Source: Physcomitrium patens
Lineage: Eukaryota > Streptophyta > Bryopsida > Funariales > Funariaceae
NCBI RefSeq assembly: GCF_000002425.4
Contig: NC_037274.1
Coordinates: 13,603,590 to 13,667,589 of the forward strand
Reading direction: 5' to 3'
Length of the DNA: 64,000 bases
A model generated the notes under the pieces. The model saw only the letters and a list, made by a program, of their open reading frames with translations. It had not been told where the DNA came from and ran no database searches. A program made the position numbers and the translations under genes. The number at the start of each line of letters is the position of its first letter. Within the stretch, counting starts at the first letter, position 1. Positions 45,286 through 58,149 of the stretch are shown here, in pieces.

Positions 45286-47681
45286 CGTTGTCATGTTGTG
45301 ATTTGGTTACTATATGAAAATAATGTAATTATATATTTAACATATAATTTACTAAGTAACATGGTGAGAGCCATGTCAATAGATTTTAGTTGGTTGAAGA
45401 ATATAATTTGATTATTACCTTGAAAAGAGGTTGTTTAAAAAGATTACTATAGAATTTGTATAAATTTAATTTTCTTTTGATAGTGGCTTTTAAGATTGGT
45501 TTTGGTTGATAGTAACTTCTCAATATTTAGAGCCACCTTGTTAGATATTGGTGACTTTTGAAAACTTATTTTGGTTCTCTTATATGGTGTTTAGAGCATA
45601 AATTATGTAAATCTTATAAGAAAAAGGATTGAAGGATTTTGGTAGCAAAGGGAGTAATAAGGGCACCAATATAGATGAATGGAGATGGATGATGAAAATC
45701 TCCATTCTTATTGGTCAAAAATCATGACCAATGGACTTTGAGGAGGCTGCCCCAGGCCATATTAGGGATTAGGATTAGTTTTTTGGGGCATTTGAGCTTT
45801 GAAGGCTAGGATCAATAAGTTTAGTTTTTTTGCTATGATTTTGGTATAAAACTTATATGATTTGGAGTTTATATGAAGGAGATATAGGCGCTCAAAGTTA
45901 AGGTGTTGATTTGGGAGCTATTGTCACTCTTTTTGACATAACGCACGCATACAAAGGACAATTGAGGATCGATGACTGCGACTAGAGAAAGCAGTTTTGC
46001 GGCTATACTTTTTGCTTATTGCTTGCTGGATTCCAAGTTGGAATGAAGGAGTTATTAGATTTTGAAGTCAGCATATGCAATCTAATGGTAGTAAGTGACC
46101 CGATTTACTAGTGGTTGTGTCTTGAGCTATATCTTGAGCAATTTGATAAGATTTTAACTCAAAATTTCAGGAAATGTGTAAATTCATGTTAATAAACTTT
46201 TCACATAAGTTTGATGACATTTGAATATTGGATTCTTAAGATATTAAGAAAATAAAGCTCGGATTCTTGTAAATTAGGGTTTAAAGTATTTACTATGGTT
46301 TCTTAGATGCTAAATGATCGGAAGTAAATTTGTCATTGTTTTATTTTGTGGTAAAATTTAAAGGTGAATTCTACCTATCCTATAAATTTTAGACAAATTG
46401 AACAGTTAGATCAAGAGTTATGAATTTCTAAAGTTCAAGAAGAGAAAACCCTTCTCTGGAAAAATATGTTTTGAAGGGATTTTGTTATATTTTGAGTTTT
46501 ATGCAAAATAAAGGAGTTTTGGAAGCTAAGACAAGATTCATATAAAAGGTTTAAGCTACACTCTCTACAGCTAGATACCTAGTGTATTCCCAGATAACAA
46601 ATCACGCTATATGATAACGTCATATTATATGTGATCTTATTTGAGAATGCATTGGGCACCTAAATATGGAAGATAAATAGAAATGCAACAACAATCCTTT
46701 CAACTCTAATATAATCTTAAATAAATTTTAAGTAATCCTTAATAATCCTAATCAAACTTTAATCAATCCAAAATAAATTTAAAAGAAATTATAAAAGAAA
46801 CAAAAAAAAAGTCTTAAATTAATCTAAAAGAAAAATAATAAAAAAATCTCAAAGAAATATTAGAAATAAAAAAATTTAAAGAAATAAAAAATAATCCTTT
46901 AAACATATTAAAAATAGAAATCTTAAATAAAGCCTAAATAAATTCTATTTAAATCTTAATTTAATCCTACTTAAATTTTTTATAAAACTTAATCAAATCT
47001 TAGGTCAAATTTTGTTTAAAAAATTAATTAAAATCTTAATTAAAATCCTAATTAATCTTAATCAAATTTTAGGTTAAATCTTTATGAAATCCTAATAAAA
47101 ATCCTAATGAAATCATAATGAAATCCTAATGAAATCCTAAATTCTAGACTAATTCTAATGAATCTTAGTAAAACTTTAATTAAATCCTAGAAAAACCTTA
47201 GAAAAATTCTAATCAAATCTTAATCAAATCTTAGTCAAATCTTAATTAATCTTAATTAATCTTACTTAAAAATTTCTTTATAAGTTTGATCTCAAATTTC
47301 ACTCTCTAATATATAAAAGAAACTTAGAATTGTTGTAGATGTACTATATTATGTTTGAAGATTTGATTTTAATCCAAGTTGACAATTGGTCCTCTCTAGG
47401 TATCAAAGTTTTGGTAATTTGAGATAATTTTTGCTATAACCTATCGCTAATTTTTTCTTAAATATGCCTAAATCAAATTCTTATCTCATTCCACTTTAGC
47501 TTATTTATATCTCTATTTAGTAAATAATAGTTCTTTCTATAAGAAATAGCATTAAGACTATACTTTTTGCTACCTTATTATAATTTTTCTTATTCTTTTA
47601 CTACATCTTTTTATTAGGCTCTTCTATAATAATATCCATATTTTTTTATTTTTTACTATATTGTCATATTATCACATCACA
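45286..47681 (-). repeat. Element G 5' LTR, interrupted by Y4
   Basis: The LTR begins CGTCATATT (TG to CG) at 45286, is cut by Y4 and continues to CACATCACA at 47681. The degenerate tandem array of AATCCTAAT-type units is at 46715-47272. It is about 1.06 kb without Y4, shorter than its partner because it lacks an internal segment. Confidence 0.7.
45289..46617 (-). repeat. Solo LTR Y4, inserted at the G LTR edge
   Basis: It runs TGTCATGTTGTGATTTGG to TATGATA (CA decayed to TA), flanked by a perfect ACGT (45285-45288 and 46618-46621). It is a relative of Y3 and Y5 through its whole length. No ORF. Confidence 0.8.
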
Positions 47682-48179
47682 ATATTGTGGAGCAATATCT
47701 CAATAGAACCTCAAACTATGACAAGTTGGAACTAGAATTGTGGTGTAGTAAACCTAGGATTGTACTACATCTTGATGCAATGTCTCAACATGATATAGTG
47801 CCACAAAGTGCCCTTATGTCAAGATATGACTATTTCCAAGACAAAAGTCTGTTATCATTCCATTTTATTTTGAAACCTCAAAGAAACTTTATTACATTGT
47901 TTTGGGCCTGTTTTCATATTTGTATTTAAGTGAGTAATAATATTTAATTGGATATATTTATAATTGAATAAGAATTCAAAATGAAGCAACATTACACATT
48001 GTAACTTGCTTGACTGGGTATTCTATATTTTTAATTCATTTTGATTTAAGTAGCTAAATAGTCTCTTTTACTTTCTCTGGATTTGAATACTATATGACAT
48101 TTATCAATAATTTTTCATGTTATATCATGCTTTGGCTTCTCCATCAAAAGAACAAATGCTTTCATGTCTTTAGAATATT
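47682..48179. other. Unassigned, between G and the copia fossil
   Basis: A plus-strand open stretch at 47687-47929 (MEQYLNRTSNYDKLELELWC) has no recognised relatives. It could be the eroded gag side of the copia element that follows, but I see no motif that shows this. Confidence 0.35.
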
Positions 48180-48760
48180 TCATATATGGATAGGAATCCA
48201 AATAAGATACAAACTCTAAGTTCTTTGTTCCAATCAAAGAAAAAAATAAATCTTCTTTGATTTTAATCAATATTTAGAAATTTATAGTATTCAATATTAA
48301 ATTACTAGGGCATATATTCTTTGTTAAAATGGCATTGGAAAACAAAGAAATTGCACTCTTCTCAATGCCATTAGATGTATGCTCTATGAAGCTAAATTAT
48401 TACAACCATATTGAGGCAAAGGTGTCATATGTACCACATACTTTCAAAATTTTTGTCCTATCAAAATTATTTCAAATGACACAACTTCCTTTAAATTATG
48501 ACTCAAAAAAAATCAAATATTACTTATCATTGCATTTTTGGAAGTCAGTGTTTTATAAAAAAATTTTATCTACTCTATATTAAACTTAACAATAAAACTT
48601 ATGAATTTAAATTACTTGATTATAACTCCTTTAATAAAGGATATAAGCTTCAAAGAATCATCAATGACATGCTTCTTATATCAAGAAATGTTGTATTTTA
48701 GAAAAAAAATGTCACACATTTTTTTCTTAATATGTACTTTTTAAATCTTCATGACCAAAT
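48180..48760 (+). pseudogene. Ty1/copia integrase C-terminal fragment (C1)
   Basis: The frame at 48498-48701 reads MTQKKSNITYHCIFGSQCFI and ends KGYKLQRIINDMLLISRNVVF. This fits the copia pattern G-K-K-P-x-x-x-H-L-R-x-F-G then L-G-Y-S ... K-G-Y-x-L-x-x-x-x-x-x-x-I-x-S-R-D-V-x-F. Upstream (48329-48500) is a frameshifted continuation of the integrase core without its catalytic residues. The second fragment at 58150-58669 is the same region. Copia element order (integrase before RT) is then met by RT at 50340 onwards. Confidence 0.85.
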
Positions 48761-49544
48761 AATTTTAACAGATTTGTGTATTTTTTAACCTATAGGCTCT
48801 TCTATTTTAGAGCCCATCTAAAGCAACCTTGGGCTAAGACTTCATAATTATCTAGAGCCTCTTCTAAGTAGTCTAGGACCTCATCCTAGTTGTCCAATAC
48901 TCCCCTTTAGTTGCTTTGGCATAGCAAACTCCTATGGCCACTTGGAATTTTCTTTCATAAAAAACCTACTTAGTCTAAATATTCTCTTTAAATGAAATTT
49001 CCTTAGCTACCTCTGCATCTCCTCCAAAAAAAACTCACTAAGAAGTAGCTATAGATTCCTTAAGTTGTAGGCAGTTCCACAATTCTTGCTAAGTGACCCT
49101 ACTATAATAATCCTTGAATTGCAAGTAGACCCACATCCAACACAAAGTGACCATGAGTCTCTTGAAATATAAAAAAACTTCTACCTTGTGCTAGAAGGCA
49201 ATAGATTCTTTTTGTTCTAATTTGTGAGCAATTCAACTTTTGAAGACTCTTTTTGCTTGATTTCTTTACTTGTGCTAAAGAATGTCAACTTGCATGAATA
49301 TGTATTAGATCCCATTTAAGATTGAACCTCATACCATATCTTTGCAAGTATATTTAATCTCCCTACTTGCTTAGAACTCATTCTAAATCTAATCTAAATA
49401 CTCAAGTAGAAGTTGGTGATTTATTTCCTACTATTCCAATATGATATTCTTCTCAACATAATAAAGATGTCTCTTTATTTTATGATCCTACTAAAAATTA
49501 TACCATGGAGTCTCTTCTTTCTAATACTAAACTAAGTAAAGTAA
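48761..49544 (+). other. Copia C1 integrase-RT linker, eroded
   Basis: This lies where copia elements have a poorly conserved linker. Only short frames remain, and no motif is readable. The segment runs without a visible break into the solo LTR at 49545. Confidence 0.45.
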
Positions 49545-50320
49545 TGTGGTTGCTCGTTTTACTTATTCCGAAAGGAACCTCCCAGAATAAACCTTTATAG
49601 GGAAATTTGAACACGGGGAGTGACTAGTTGCTTAAGCGTTCACGTTAGGGTCACACAATTAATTACCTCCTATGTATCGTCTCTATTTCCATTGTCTAAG
49701 CACACAAGGAAACTATAATCTCTCCTTTCACCTTATCAATCTCTTCCTTACAACAATTCAATCATACCAATAACTGTTATTTCCACCAATATATCTTCAC
49801 TCTTATAATCTCCAACTGTAATACCGCAACATCACAGCTTCAGCACACAATTATCCTCATTCCAATTACCGGAATTCTTCACACAGAACTACCATTCACA
49901 TTACAGTGTTTCACACAACCACAGATTCATTCTTTCTGCTGAACTACATTCAAATTTCAGCATTCAATCTCTCTTCTTCTCATTCAATAATATATAATTC
50001 CAATCACACTTTCATTCCATGATTCACTTCACAATATTCAGAAACTCTCAATACTCTTATTTCAAAGAACATAACAACAAAAGAAAAGAGGTAGCACCAA
50101 GCTTACCCTGGCTCACACTATCACAGTAATGGCCGTTTCTTCCTCTCTCTCATCCTCCTTATCCTACCACGAGATACCAACTGCTACATCTCTAATGAAA
50201 ACTACTTTTCCTAACTATTCATCCATTTTAACTACTGAACTACCTTTCCAACAGTCATCTATCCATGTTTACACTATAAACTAAGTATCTACAAATCAGC
50301 AAATAACTACTTATTCTACA
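49545..50320 (-). repeat. Solo LTR of element B type in copia C1
   Basis: It runs TGTGGTTGCTCG to TTATTCTACA, the reverse complement of the B LTR, 776 bp. Flanks AGTAA (49540-49544) and AGCAA (50321-50325) differ by one transition. It is less AT-decayed than its surroundings, so it is younger than the copia fossil. Confidence 0.87.
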
Positions 50321-52125
50321 AGCAACAAAAAAAAATTACACTTTAATTATGATTTCTATTGTTTTTATTCAACCTACAAGCTATTCTCAAGCAATCAATT
50401 TTCTAAAAGAATCTCAATGGCAATTGGCAATAGAAGAGTTTAATTTTCATGTTGTCAAAGCTATATAGTCGTTTGCCAAACTTCCTATTAATTGTAAGTC
50501 CATGACTTAAAAATGGATATTTCAAATCAAGCTAAAAAATTAAAAAGTCATTGTGAAGGTAAAATTTATTTTTCAAATAAAATTATCAAATGGCCTCAAC
50601 TAAAAATTGCTTGTAATTAGTAATATAAAGGAAAAAAAAATAACAAGAACAAAAGAAGAAAAAATAAAAAATAATCGAAATAAATAAAATCAAGTAGTTA
50701 CACAATCTAAAACTTTATTACAATCTGTTCATTGAATTTTTATTTAATAAAAAATAAGTATAAAAGTAAAATCTATTTTTATAAATTTAATTTTCTTATC
50801 TTTTCAATGATATAAGAAATATATAAATTTAAATTACTACAAATTATGAAAGTTTAAGAATAACAAGTATATAAATAAAAAATTAAGTAAAAATATTTTA
50901 TTTTAAAAATATTTTATTTTAAAAATATTTTATTCACAGATCAAGGATTTGAGCCTCATTAAGGCTCACATGTAGTATATATGGATGTATGAGAGATTCC
51001 ATGAGGCCTTAATCTTATCCTCCTAACTACCTTTAAGGTGTTATAATCTATGTGGAACTTATACACCTCCCTTCTTATAAGGACTACATTTGCTATTGAT
51101 CATTCTATTTTCTACTAGTAGATCCAATATTTTTATATTTTTGACTTAATCATAGTATTAAAAAAATCTAATTAGTCTAGGAATCTTATGTAACCTTCAA
51201 ATCTTGCTCCATTTCTTCATAATGGCTCCCACAATAGTAAAACTCATTTTTATTAAAGTCTTAAAAATTACTCTAAACATTCTAAGTAAATTCTAAATAA
51301 ATTCTAAGTAAATTCTAAAAATTCTTGTAATATTTCTATAATTCTAATATCAATTCAAAGCTATTATTTCCTATCTTGATAATTTTTTATAGTATAAAAG
51401 TAATTTAATCCATTATAAATCTTACTTTCTATATAAATAACTAAAAAGACATGAGGTTTTTTTTGATACTTCTTCTAACTATTAATTAAAATTTTTAGTT
51501 TTTTATAAGTAATACATATAAATAAAAGGCCAATATAAATATTTATCTTAATAAATAATCCTTCATATAGGCCATAAATTCAACCAAATTTTGAATTTGG
51601 ATCATAGTAAAACTTTTCTCTATTGTTCAAATCCAATCCATTTGTGTTATCCTTGCTTTGATGGTTCAACTTGATTTATATGTCCATCAAATGGACATTA
51701 CAATTGCTTTCTTAAATAGACATCTTTAAGAATAAATTTACATGAAGATTTCAAAAAGAGTCATCTCTGTTCATTTAAATATGGTGTATTGACTTCATAA
51801 GTTTTTTTATGGATTAAAAAAATTACCTTATAAATAATTTAAGGTGATCAATATTTCTCTCATTACATTTAGATTTGCTAATTTGACAGTGGATGGCAAT
51901 GTATATCATGTCAAATATAGCTCAAAATTTATCATTTTTACCTCATACATAAACAATACACTCATTATAAGTAGTAGCATGTTATTTCTTAGTAAAATTA
52001 TAATCCAATTCTATGCACATTTTCTTCTTTCACATTCAAGCAAAGTTCATCATATTTTGAGTCTCAAAATAATCCGCAATTGTACTCAAGATTGGCTTTG
52101 CATTTATCAATGACTTTATTTCATT
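50321..52125 (+). pseudogene. Copia C1 reverse transcriptase, split by a 1 kb insert
   Basis: 50390-50580 is the RT start: ESQWQLAIEEFNFHVVKAI, LPINCKS and KWIFQIK, the copia W-x-x-A-M ... K-W-V-F-K-x-K block. After the insert, 51566-51830 reads GHKFNQILNLDHSKTF, VQLDLYVHQMDITIAFLNRHL and IYMKI (the catalytic V-K-T-A-F-L-N-G region with its Asp). 51844-52113 reads FIIFTSYINNTLIISS, in which Y-V-D-D is replaced by Y-I-N-N, then LSLKIIRNCTQDWLCIYQ. Both Asp of the catalytic box are lost to Asn. Confidence 0.87.
50580..51565. other. 1 kb insert inside copia RT
   Basis: Very AT-rich, with a repeated TATTTTATTTTAAAAA motif near 50890-50930. On the minus strand near 51020-51130 there is a short run resembling a Ty3 RT lead-in (KCSPYKKGGV, HIDYNTL), too short to be sure. 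Boundaries are set by where copia homology stops and resumes. No target duplication could be found. Confidence 0.45.
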
Positions 52126-52830
52126 CAAAAATTATAAGAATTTGGATTTATTGAGTCCAAGCAAAAGACCACTCCTCTTGCCTTAGACATTAAGTTATCT
52201 TTTATCAATTTCTTAACTATCAAAGATGAAAACCATGAAACTAATTTTTTTTTTCTTATATTAATGTTATCGGGTCTTTAAATTGATCTACAATTTGCAC
52301 ATAATCCAATCTTATTTTTGTGACAAGTGTGTTGAGTTAATACATGCATATTCTCAGTGAGGTTTATGTGTGGGCTTGTAAACATGTATTCTATTATTAA
52401 TGAGGCTCAATAAACTATAACTTCAAGTATTAATAAGAACTATAGACTTTGATGCCACTATATAATTTATCTAATGCAGATTGGATCAACGATTTGAATG
52501 AATGGTACTCAACATTAAGCTATCATTTTTTATTGTCAAAGTGTGTAGTTAACTCAAGCTCCTTTCATCAAAGGTCAACTATACTTTTCAGCACAGAGAT
52601 AGAGTACATAGCCATAGTCATTGTTGCTTCCAAGTTGGTGTAGCTATAGCATCTATTATATGACTTCAATTAGTTCAAAGTCCTAACTCCTCTGATGGTG
52701 ATTCATTACAATAATCAATTGGCCCTTATACTTGTTGATACAATAAAATTTTATTCAAGAAGAAGGTATATTAATATTTGATATCACTTTATTCAATAAT
52801 TATTTATCCTTAATAAATAATAATTTTGAT
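52126..52830 (+). pseudogene. Copia C1 RT end and RNase H
   Basis: 52255-52440 is the eroded Y-x-x-L-I-G-S-L-x-Y-L region. 52449-52643 is clear copia RNase H: SNADWINDLNEWYSTLSYHFLL, then ILFSTEIEYIAIVIVASKLV (the S-T-x-E-A-E-Y-x-A box). 52675-52810 continues TPLMVIHYNNQLALILV and RRRYINI, stop, YHFIQ, the D-N-Q-S-A ... K-H-I-D-I-x-Y-H-F box that ends copia polyproteins. The final catalytic Asp is Asn (HYNN). Confidence 0.9.
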
Positions 52831-55315
52831 ATCTTTTCACACTTAATATAAAAAAAGATTTAATTATCAAGTTATTTTTTGTACCAAAGTTCATCCAATA
52901 CCTACTGTTATTGAGCTTGTTTAGAAGAGCAAACCTAGCCTCACCATGATATGGTTAAGAGGATGTAATAGAATAAATTATTCATTAACGATATTCATAA
53001 GATGAGCAATTAGGATGATGATTAGAACTCATCCAATGTAGAAATACAAACTTTCAGAAATATCTCCCTTTATAGATTATACATGTATAAATACACATAA
53101 TTTTTTATGCATTCAATATAATATTATCTTATTATATAATTTATTATTATATTATTTATTATAAAAATATTATATTATTCTAATATCTAAAATCAACTAA
53201 CTCTTGTCCAAATATTTGTGCTTATAGGTTTATGTAAAACAAATAGTAAAATGGGTCTTTTACAACTCAAGGAAATTGATGTGAGTTTAGAAACAAAGAC
53301 AAACGTACTATTGAGAACTGGTTGTATCACAAGCTTTGGCTTACAAAAGATGCACAATTTGAACCACATCAATTTGAGTTTGTTATATATAATTTTGAAG
53401 CATTATTTTTTTTTATCCTTCCAAAGATGTGATATTACAAAGATATATTAGGAATGTGTAAATTTTGGGCATTTGAAAATTAGCAAGGATAGATAATAAA
53501 GATATTAAAACTAGTATCTTTTAAAAATATTTTATTTTTTTTATACATATTTTTTTTTGTATAAAAAAAATCCATGTTGTTTCAAAGGCTATAATCAATA
53601 AGAAAAATAAGTCTTGGAATTTTAATTTTTTTCTTAAAAAATAGAGCTTTTTTCTTCATGATATAACTTAACAATAAAGATATTATGATTTAATAATAAA
53701 ACCAAAGAATTTGCTATTGCCAAATACAAGTAAAGTTATTTATTGGAATTTAAGTTATAAATATGAAGTGGAAATAGTAATAACATTGTTACTATATAAT
53801 TTTGATAGATTTAAGTAAATTTCATATCATAGATATATAGAATCTAAGAGAATTGGTTATAAAAACCAACATAAATTTTTAAGTTTATAACATAGTAGTT
53901 TTATGAAACAAATAAATTTATTTGTATATATCATATTAAAAACTTAAAAATCTTAGTTTTATTGCATTTAATTTGAATCTTTTATAAAATTATATGTTAT
54001 GATATATTTAATAAAAATTTTAAAAAATTAAACTATTTGATATCATCTTTTAGTATAATAAGTACTTTGTAAAACTTTAATAAGATTCTTAAATAGAATC
54101 TATTTTATTAGAGATCAAAAATTATTCCACCAATCTAATTTCTTTTACATTATTTTTAATTTTTTTATGTATTTTGTAAAATATTGATTGTCATAATTTG
54201 TAAAAGCTATTACATTATAAAATATTGACATAGTCATAAAATATTTTTATTTTTGTTTTAAAAAAAACTTTTGTTATATTTTTTTATATGATTCGACATG
54301 ACTATTGATGTTATTAGAAGTCTAAAGAAACTTAATTATTCTTTTTCTAAAAGTAAAAATTATTAGAGGTCAAATTTTTTATCTTATATTATCAATGTTG
54401 TCATGCCTTCATCATCAATAGTTACTTGTTTTACTTTATTTCTATCCGTCAAATTTTATAATCTAAAATATATAAATAATAATTATATTTTGATGTTTTA
54501 AATAGTATTATTTTTAGCTTCGAGAGATAAAAGATGGTAATTTTAAATCATAAAGAAGATCAGTTTATAGTTGAAATCAATAAATCTAACCTTACACATA
54601 AGATATATCATTACATATTCAATTGACATTTAACTTAGATCACGTTATATTAAAGATATCCAAAATAATAGATATATTAGAATACTTAGAATTATACATA
54701 ACTGATTGATTACACAAGGAAAAGTTAAATCTAAAACATCACATTATATTGAGGAATTTCAATCTCTTATAGTCATATTTACTTCAAAGATATATATTTT
54801 GTTAAATTCTATTAATAAAATAATAAAAATATTATTAAAATATATACTAAATATAAATCTAATATAATATTAGAATAGCAATTAATCTAAAAAATTCTAA
54901 AAAATTCTAAAAATATATAATATTAGAAAAAAAAATTCACAAAAAAAAGACTATATCAAAGATATTTTGAATAGAAATTGGAACATTAGTGTGAATCACT
55001 CAATTAACTCACTTGGATATTTAGCATAAAAAAAATATACTTGTTGTACTTAAAATCATAGATTTTACAAGTGAGTAGTAGAATTTTTAAGAAAAAATAG
55101 AAAATAGATTGCCAATAGTAGATATGTAGTCTAGAGTAGAATTCATTAAGACAAATTTTCATGATGAATAGGTTTTTTGTAGTAAATATTAGATGATGAC
55201 CTATAGAAGTACTCTTCGTTGTCAAAAGGAAAAAAAATATGTATTTTATTTATATTTCATAAAACATATATATATATATATATATATGTTAAAAAAATTT
55301 AAAAAATTAAAAATA
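52831..55315. other. AT-rich region, no gene recognised
   Basis: The average is well above 75 percent A+T. Open stretches at 53218-53451 and 55004-55225 are what this composition gives by chance and have no motif. A (TA)n tract lies at 55262-55287. It may hold the 3' LTR of copia C1, but no repeat partner is in the window. Confidence 0.5.
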
Positions 55316-55425
55316 AATAAAAAATAAATAAAAAGATCAATAAAAAAGAAGGAAGAAAGAAAAAGAGAAAGAGAAGAGAAAAGAAAAGGAAAAAGGAAAA
55401 GAAATAAATAAAAGAAAATAAAAAG
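55316..55425 (+). repeat. Polypurine (A/G) tract of about 110 bases
   Basis: The strand is almost only A and G, with a few T, from the A-rich start at 55316 through AAGAGAAAGAGAAGAGAAAA to AAAAAGG at 55425. It separates the AT-rich region from the GC-richer island. Such tracts can form triplexes. It is much longer than a retroelement polypurine primer. Confidence 0.6.
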
Positions 55426-55439
55426 GCGATCAATGTGGG

Positions 55440-57170
55440 ACAAGAGGCTGTCTCCAAGGTGAGACAACTTCTTTGTCAATAGAGGTTTGATCGCTTAGAT
55501 TCCTCCCTCTAGTGTTTTTTTTGTTTTGTTCTTTTTTTTTTTTTTTGATTTGTGTGATGTGTTCTAGAGGCTCTAATCTTCACGGCGTGTTTTTTTCCAT
55601 GTGAATGTCTTGCTGAATTTGTTTATTCATTTCATCGAAGTGTTGCGGCAGCCGTTGCAGCTGGTGCATGTGGTAAAGATTGGCGTACTGTAGAAGCGGC
55701 CCAAGAAGGCATGAGACAATCTTCTCTTTTTGGTTGTTGCAATGGACAGCAATACCTTGTATATTAGGTGTAAGCGCAAGCATCAAGAACGACTGTGTTT
55801 ATTTTGGTTCTAGGTAATGCAAAGCATGAGCGGCGGCTGGTGTCACAATTGTTGTCGGCTGCTTCCATTTTCTTCTCCTATCGTTGTCAACGTTATCGGT
55901 GGCTCGTAAGCGACGTCGAGCATCCTTTTTTTTTTTTTTTTTTTATTTTATTTTATTTATCAAGTAGGCATGGAGGTATTACTTGCATAGCTAGAAGGTG
56001 TTCAAAAGGATCACGTCATTGTGCGATTGGCCTTAGAGGAGCATCAACAATCTTCTTACTTCCAATGCAAGCAAGGTCTTCTTCTGTTGCGAATTGGATG
56101 TAAGAAGGGAAGCTAGCAGCAATGCAAAGTGGCTATTGGATCTTGCAGTGGGCCTCATCGACAAGAGTTCAAATCAATAGTCATGTTTTAGGGGTTCTTA
56201 TCATTGATGGTTTCTCCACACTAAGGTCGAAGCACAGAAGCTGGATGTTGTCCTTGAGGAGCAATGCATAAAGATTGATAAGACGCCGCATTCCTCTGCG
56301 GTGGAATGGTGCTATGGCAATTGACCCTCCTCTCTTCTTCTTGTTCCTGTTTTTTCCGTGTTATTGAAGCTATGTACTAAGCAAATCATATCTTTTTGTT
56401 CTTGTTTTTTCCTTTGGTGAAGGAAAAAAGAATTGTTGGTTGTTTCTATAATCAACAATAGTGGCAATCTAGGTACTGTGGAGGCAACATGATATGTCTG
56501 CAGTAAGGATCACAACACACATGTTGCGTTGATCAAGATAGGACTGCATCTAGCTGGCTGATCTTCATTAGCTCCAATCTTCAAATTTGATTCCTTCTTG
56601 TTTTTTTGTGCCTTCATTTCTCTTATTCAGTGGCTATACTATGATTGTGAAGCTGCAAATTACTATCGCATTGTAATGTTGCTTGTCCAAGCATGGAAGT
56701 TGGATTGTAGACTGCTTATGTTCTCGCAAGGTTGAAGCTTGCTTTGAATATTGAAGACATGGTTGCACGTCAAAGCTGGGTGTAGAGCCCGATAACAAAA
56801 ATCTTCAGAGATCGGCAATACAGGCTTACTTCAATTCATCATTATCATCATTGGGCAAGTCCACTTGATATGTCTAAAGATGCTGCGATAGATGGTGCAT
56901 AGGTGATGACGACATACTACAAGGCCATTGACTTCATGTTCTCGTGAAGAGGAGTGCTGACTCTTTGCAGTGATTAAAAATTGGCTAGATATAAGACAAG
57001 TTCTTGCTTCTGGTATAGAGAATTTAAGGAGTAGGATAATGACGTTTTAGGAGGTAGAATGTGAGTTGAGACCCATTGGTAAAGTTGCAACGTCATAGTC
57101 ATGAGAGTCAATTCAAGATTGTTAGTTGCAGATCAATAGAATACAAAGAACTGGATTGTAGTAGTTAAAA
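55440..57170. other. GC-richer island of unknown origin
   Basis: Around 42-46 percent G+C by eye, against about 25 in the flanks, and still rich in CpG. Open stretches: minus 55580-55786 (QGIAVHCNNQKEKIVSCLLG) and plus 55795-56103 (which includes a poly-Phe from poly-T at 55925-55943). Neither looks like a known family. The start, near TGTGGGACAAGAGG at 55434, could be an LTR end, but I find no matching TG...CA end with a duplication. It could be a young unrelated LTR, a gene fragment or organelle-like DNA. Confidence 0.45.
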
Positions 57171-58149
57171 AAAAAAATAATAATAATCTTGATCACAATT
57201 GGTAATTGAAAAATCTTATGTTAGACTGGCTTCTTAGATTGCATAGTAAGAAGACCAAAGAATGGAGGGCTTTAAGTGCTAAAAATTAAATAAATAGTCA
57301 CTCAAAGATACTAGAATGCTATTTGGGCATTTGTTGCAAAAAATCCACAACTTGTAGAAGAGGTGTTAAGTAACAGAACCACCTTCACAATATTGGATAG
57401 GGCTTATCATGTTGTGGCTTCTAAATGGATGAAGCTATATTAAGTTGATTGAAGTAGATGCGGATGAATTAGGTTAGAGAAAAATTAGATTAAAATGTTG
57501 ACTTTTATATTAGATGAAAATTAAAGAATTGAATGACTTATTAATAGATGAATCTAAAAAATGAATAATAAGTCATTTATAGATGAGAAGTTATTTGCAG
57601 ATGATAAATTATAATTATATGATTTTTTATATAAATAAAAAAATAAGAAAAATTAATAATTAAATCAAGAGTTTATAAGAGGAGTTCTTGGGCATGCATA
57701 TTGTGGATAGAATGCGATTGAAATTATGAACTAATGATATAGATTTTGCTTAATAACTTGGGATTTTAAGAAGATTAAAAAGTGAGTTGATTATGATTAG
57801 AATTAATATCCAAATAGCCATTCTCAAGTTCTATCTCTAAACAAATTTTTTACTTAGCAAAAGAACGTTGGAATTGTTGTAGATATATAATTTTGTGCCT
57901 TAGAATCTAATTTCAACTCAAATTCATAATTAACCTTCATCAAATATCAATTTTTGATATTTTGAGATAATTTTTATTAAAATCTATTTTTAACTTCTTC
58001 TTAAAGATTTCAATATGATTTATTTTATTAATATCCTACAAAGTCTCCAAAAGGAGCTATATTTTGATTTGATACCATTCAAACTTATTTATACAAATCT
58101 TAGTGACCAAATTGTAATTTTCACATTCTCTAGATTTAAATAATATATT
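57171..58149. other. AT-rich DNA with a fragment of G-type LTR
   Basis: 57838-58040 matches the terminal part of the G LTRs (42120-42340 and 47270-47470), for example TAGAATTGTTGTAGAT. The remainder is AT-rich without recognisable content. The fragment is truncated at both sides. Confidence 0.5.

Larger units (their letters stand above)
40750..47681 (-). mobile_element. Element G: D-family retrotransposon lacking RT and RNase H
   Basis: Left LTR 40750-42496, internal region 42497-45285, right LTR 45286-47681 (split by Y4). The internal part is colinear with D, with a decayed tRNA-Trp primer site at 45264-45281 and a polypurine tract at 42497-42508. It jumps near 43010 from the D integrase N-terminus (D about 18590) to the D protease linker (D about 20380), so RT and RNase H are gone. 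Flanks ACGT (40746-40749) and ATAT (47682-47685) are consistent with a decayed ACGT duplication. Confidence 0.78.

Noticed and set aside
51020-51130. Possible minus-strand Ty3 RT block in the copia insert.
   Set aside because: Only about 20 matching residues with gaps; not enough to name an element.
55246-55479. Minus-strand frame rich in Phe, Leu and Ser that looks like a membrane protein.
   Set aside because: It is the translation of the polypurine tract read on the other strand.
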